This document shows positions 60,930 through 64,000 of a stretch of 64,000 nt of DNA, piece by piece. The notes beneath the pieces are model-generated. The model saw only the letters and a list, made by a program, of their open reading frames with translations, did not search any database and was not told where the DNA came from. Position numbers and translations under genes: made by a program. How positions within the stretch are numbered: position 1 is the first letter of the stretch; each line of letters starts with the position of its first letter. Source of the DNA: Allolobophora icterica (taxonomy: Eukaryota; Annelida; Clitellata; Crassiclitellata; Lumbricidae); the NCBI GenBank assembly GCA_963556255.1, contig OY744605.1, positions 9,098,373-9,162,372 of the forward strand, read 5' to 3'.

Positions 60930-61800
60930 ACAACCAACTCAACCGCCTACCTAGTCATTTATAGAGCGCCAACTGATCCTCACGTATATCAGTTATCCAG
61001 CGACCACAATGTGGTCTCATCATATCTAATATAAGCAAATTTTAGTCTATTTGGCACTTCCATATAGGCCCTAAACCACAATTATTGTTCTCTAAGTCGT
61101 GATGCCACACATAAATATTTCCCGTTGTTTAACGCCATCTTATGAATGCGAAAGACTCAGTTAAAAGAGGTGTGTAAGGAATTACACATTATTCTCACAA
61201 ACATGAATGTATGAAGACCAGAGGGTAAATTAGAGTGCTTTTTGGGGGAAGATTGTGAAGCTGACATTTCTGATTATTTTATATGGCGCCCTGTGGACCT
61301 TCGTGTAGGCCTAAGTTGTTATCCAGTGTCCATGAGGTCTAATCATAAACATTCTAACCGAGTTTTGATCTAGCTTCGTTTATTCATTCTTCCAAGTTGT
61401 TACAACGCAGCATGTAACAGCTATTGCCTTTGAGAATTATTTATATACAAAAGGAGTTGCATATCCCGACTCTTGTGAAACAATTTTAGGAATTGGGACA
61501 TAATAATAATAACAACAACAACAACAACAACAACGATAACAACAACAATAGTAATAATAATAATTATGATAATGATAATGATAATGATAATGATAATGAT
61601 AATGATAATGATAATTCAAAAGCCAAATGACAGACCGCAATAGGGTACATATACAAGTCAAGTAACAACAATGTCATAGAATAATAAAGTTAACAATCAA
61701 ACAAGATACTAGAAATAAAATTTCTATTATCTTTAGTAGGAAGTGAAAAGTTGTGTTGTCTAGGCCTAAGATCATATGGTATTGCAGTTTTGGGGGGAAT
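60930..61800. other. Intron repeats, no gene
   Basis: SINE-tail-like pieces (ATTTATAGAGCGCCAACTGA at 60958; TTATATGGCGCCCTGTGGAC at 61278), a TTAAAAGAGGTGTGTAAGG motif at 61152, and AAC/AAT then TGATAA repeats at 61500-61620. Confidence 0.6.
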
Positions 61801-61802
61801 AA

Positions 61803-63249
<1,447 letters not shown>

Positions 63250-63250
<1 letters not shown>

Positions 63251-63252
63251 AC

Positions 63253-63305
<53 letters not shown>

Positions 63306-63545
63306 CAACAATAATAATAATAATCATCATCATCATCATTTGATAATAAAGTATTGGCAAATTTTTTAAATATAATCGCTTTAACACCTTTTATAAGAAT
63401 GAATCACACCCAATATATACCAATGAACGCAAACGATAGGGAATTCCAGGTATGTGATCCTTTAACGATATTGATTGTATAATAATGATAACGATGACGT
63501 TGATGATGACGATGACGATGACGATGACTATGATGGTTTAAGGAG
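63250..63545. repeat. AAT/AAC/ATC and GATGAC repeats
   Basis: AAT array at 63253-63340 after LINE element 2; GATGAC hexamers at 63490-63530; one TTAACACCTTTTATAAG motif at 63380. Confidence 0.85.
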
Positions 63546-63549
63546 AGAC

Positions 63550-63663
63550 CTGAGTTGATCGTCGGTGGTGTAGGATGTCTGAATCATCTCCGAAGGACTG
63601 GATGACACTCCCTTTGCCAGTCAGTTCCTTCAGAACCTTCAGCATCAGGATCTTGTTCTTGGC
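63550..63663 (-). CDS. ERG-type K+ channel, N-terminal linker exon (candidate)
   Basis: On the minus strand a pyrimidine-bearing acceptor (TTCGTTGTTGCAG) opens a 38-codon frame, beginning AKNKILMLKVLKEL and ending HHRRSTQ, then CAG|GTCTCT as donor. Both ends are phase 0, matching the phase-0 start of the S1-S3 exon. By position this would be cytoplasmic linker between the PAS domain and S1. I do not recognise the sequence itself as a conserved ERG segment, so assignment rests on strand, phase and order. It could instead belong to an unrelated gene further right. It is separated from the next exon by a retrotransposon (62016-63250) on the opposite strand. Confidence 0.5.
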
Positions 63664-63734
63664 CTGCAACAACGAACAACAGCACTTTGTATAGCGCCAT
63701 CGTCAGTCGATTGTGGCGCTACAAGTAGAAAGCA

Positions 63735-63968
63735 TAATAGAAGTTGCAGTAGTTGTTGTGGTAGTGCTTTGTAGCAGTAGTAGTTGTTGTATAGTAGCAG
63801 TAGTTGCAGCAGCAGCAGTTGTATAGTACTACTAGTAGCAGTAGTAGTAGTAGTTACATGGTAGCAGTAGTAGTAGCAGTCGTTGTAGTAGTTGTATAGT
63901 AGTAGTAGTGGCAGTAGCAGTAGTAATAGGTGTATAGTAGTAGCAGTAGTAGTTGCCGTTGTTGTTGT

Positions 63969-64000
<32 letters not shown>
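63735..64000. repeat. (GTA)n-rich low complexity
   Basis: GTAGTAG and GTTGT triplets to the edge of the window. Confidence 0.95.

Overview
The window is eukaryotic and most likely from an invertebrate animal, probably marine. It shows long introns with canonical GT/AG sites, very many microsatellites, tRNA-derived SINEs, several non-LTR retrotransposon clades and hAT-type MITEs. I cannot name the species from the sequence.

The only host gene I can build lies on the minus strand: an ether-a-go-go-related (ERG/KCNH-type) voltage-gated potassium channel. Ten exons between 63663 and 37282 join in matching phases to 2472 nt (823 codons plus a stop). They give a linker piece, S1-S3, S4-pore-S6 with the filter SVGFGN, the C-linker, the cyclic-nucleotide-binding homology domain (cNBHD), a Ser/Asp-rich tail and a C-terminal coiled coil. 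The N-terminal PAS exons would lie beyond the right edge.

Downstream of the stop (left part of the window) are remnants of duplicated channel sequence. One is an intact copy of the S6/C-linker exon (23225-23424). The other is a truncated copy of the cNBHD exon (10047-10904), split by a 745-bp inverted-repeat element. The same area is built from diverged segmental duplications: A 11.8-19.9 kb, B 25.0-38.0 kb, C 52.8-54.7 kb, plus an exon-3 unit at 21.0-23.65 kb and 48.0-52.1 kb. Comparing copies shows empty sites for several transposons, so insertions can be ordered relative to duplication. One 550-bp stretch stays about 99% identical between A and B, although its flanks have diverged and carry indels.

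Transposons: an I/Nimb-like LINE with RNase H in three copies; two 5'-truncated LINEs with a restriction-like endonuclease, each lying between TAA microsatellites, as known for R4/Dong elements; L2/CR1-like 3' ends; tRNA-SINEs; four or five hAT-like MITEs with 8-bp target duplications; and a foldback element with 9-bp target duplications nested in a LINE fragment. A dispersed short repeat with more than 30 occurrences resembles the 3' UTR of the I-like LINE. Simple repeats fill much of the introns, and several abut or overlap channel splice sites.

Region by region: 0-6 kb dispersed modules; 6-9.8 kb LINEs and a CA repeat; 10-11 kb broken channel exon; 11.8-24.9 kb duplication A and the exon-3 copy; 25-37 kb duplication B; 37-64 kb the channel gene with its transposon-loaded introns.
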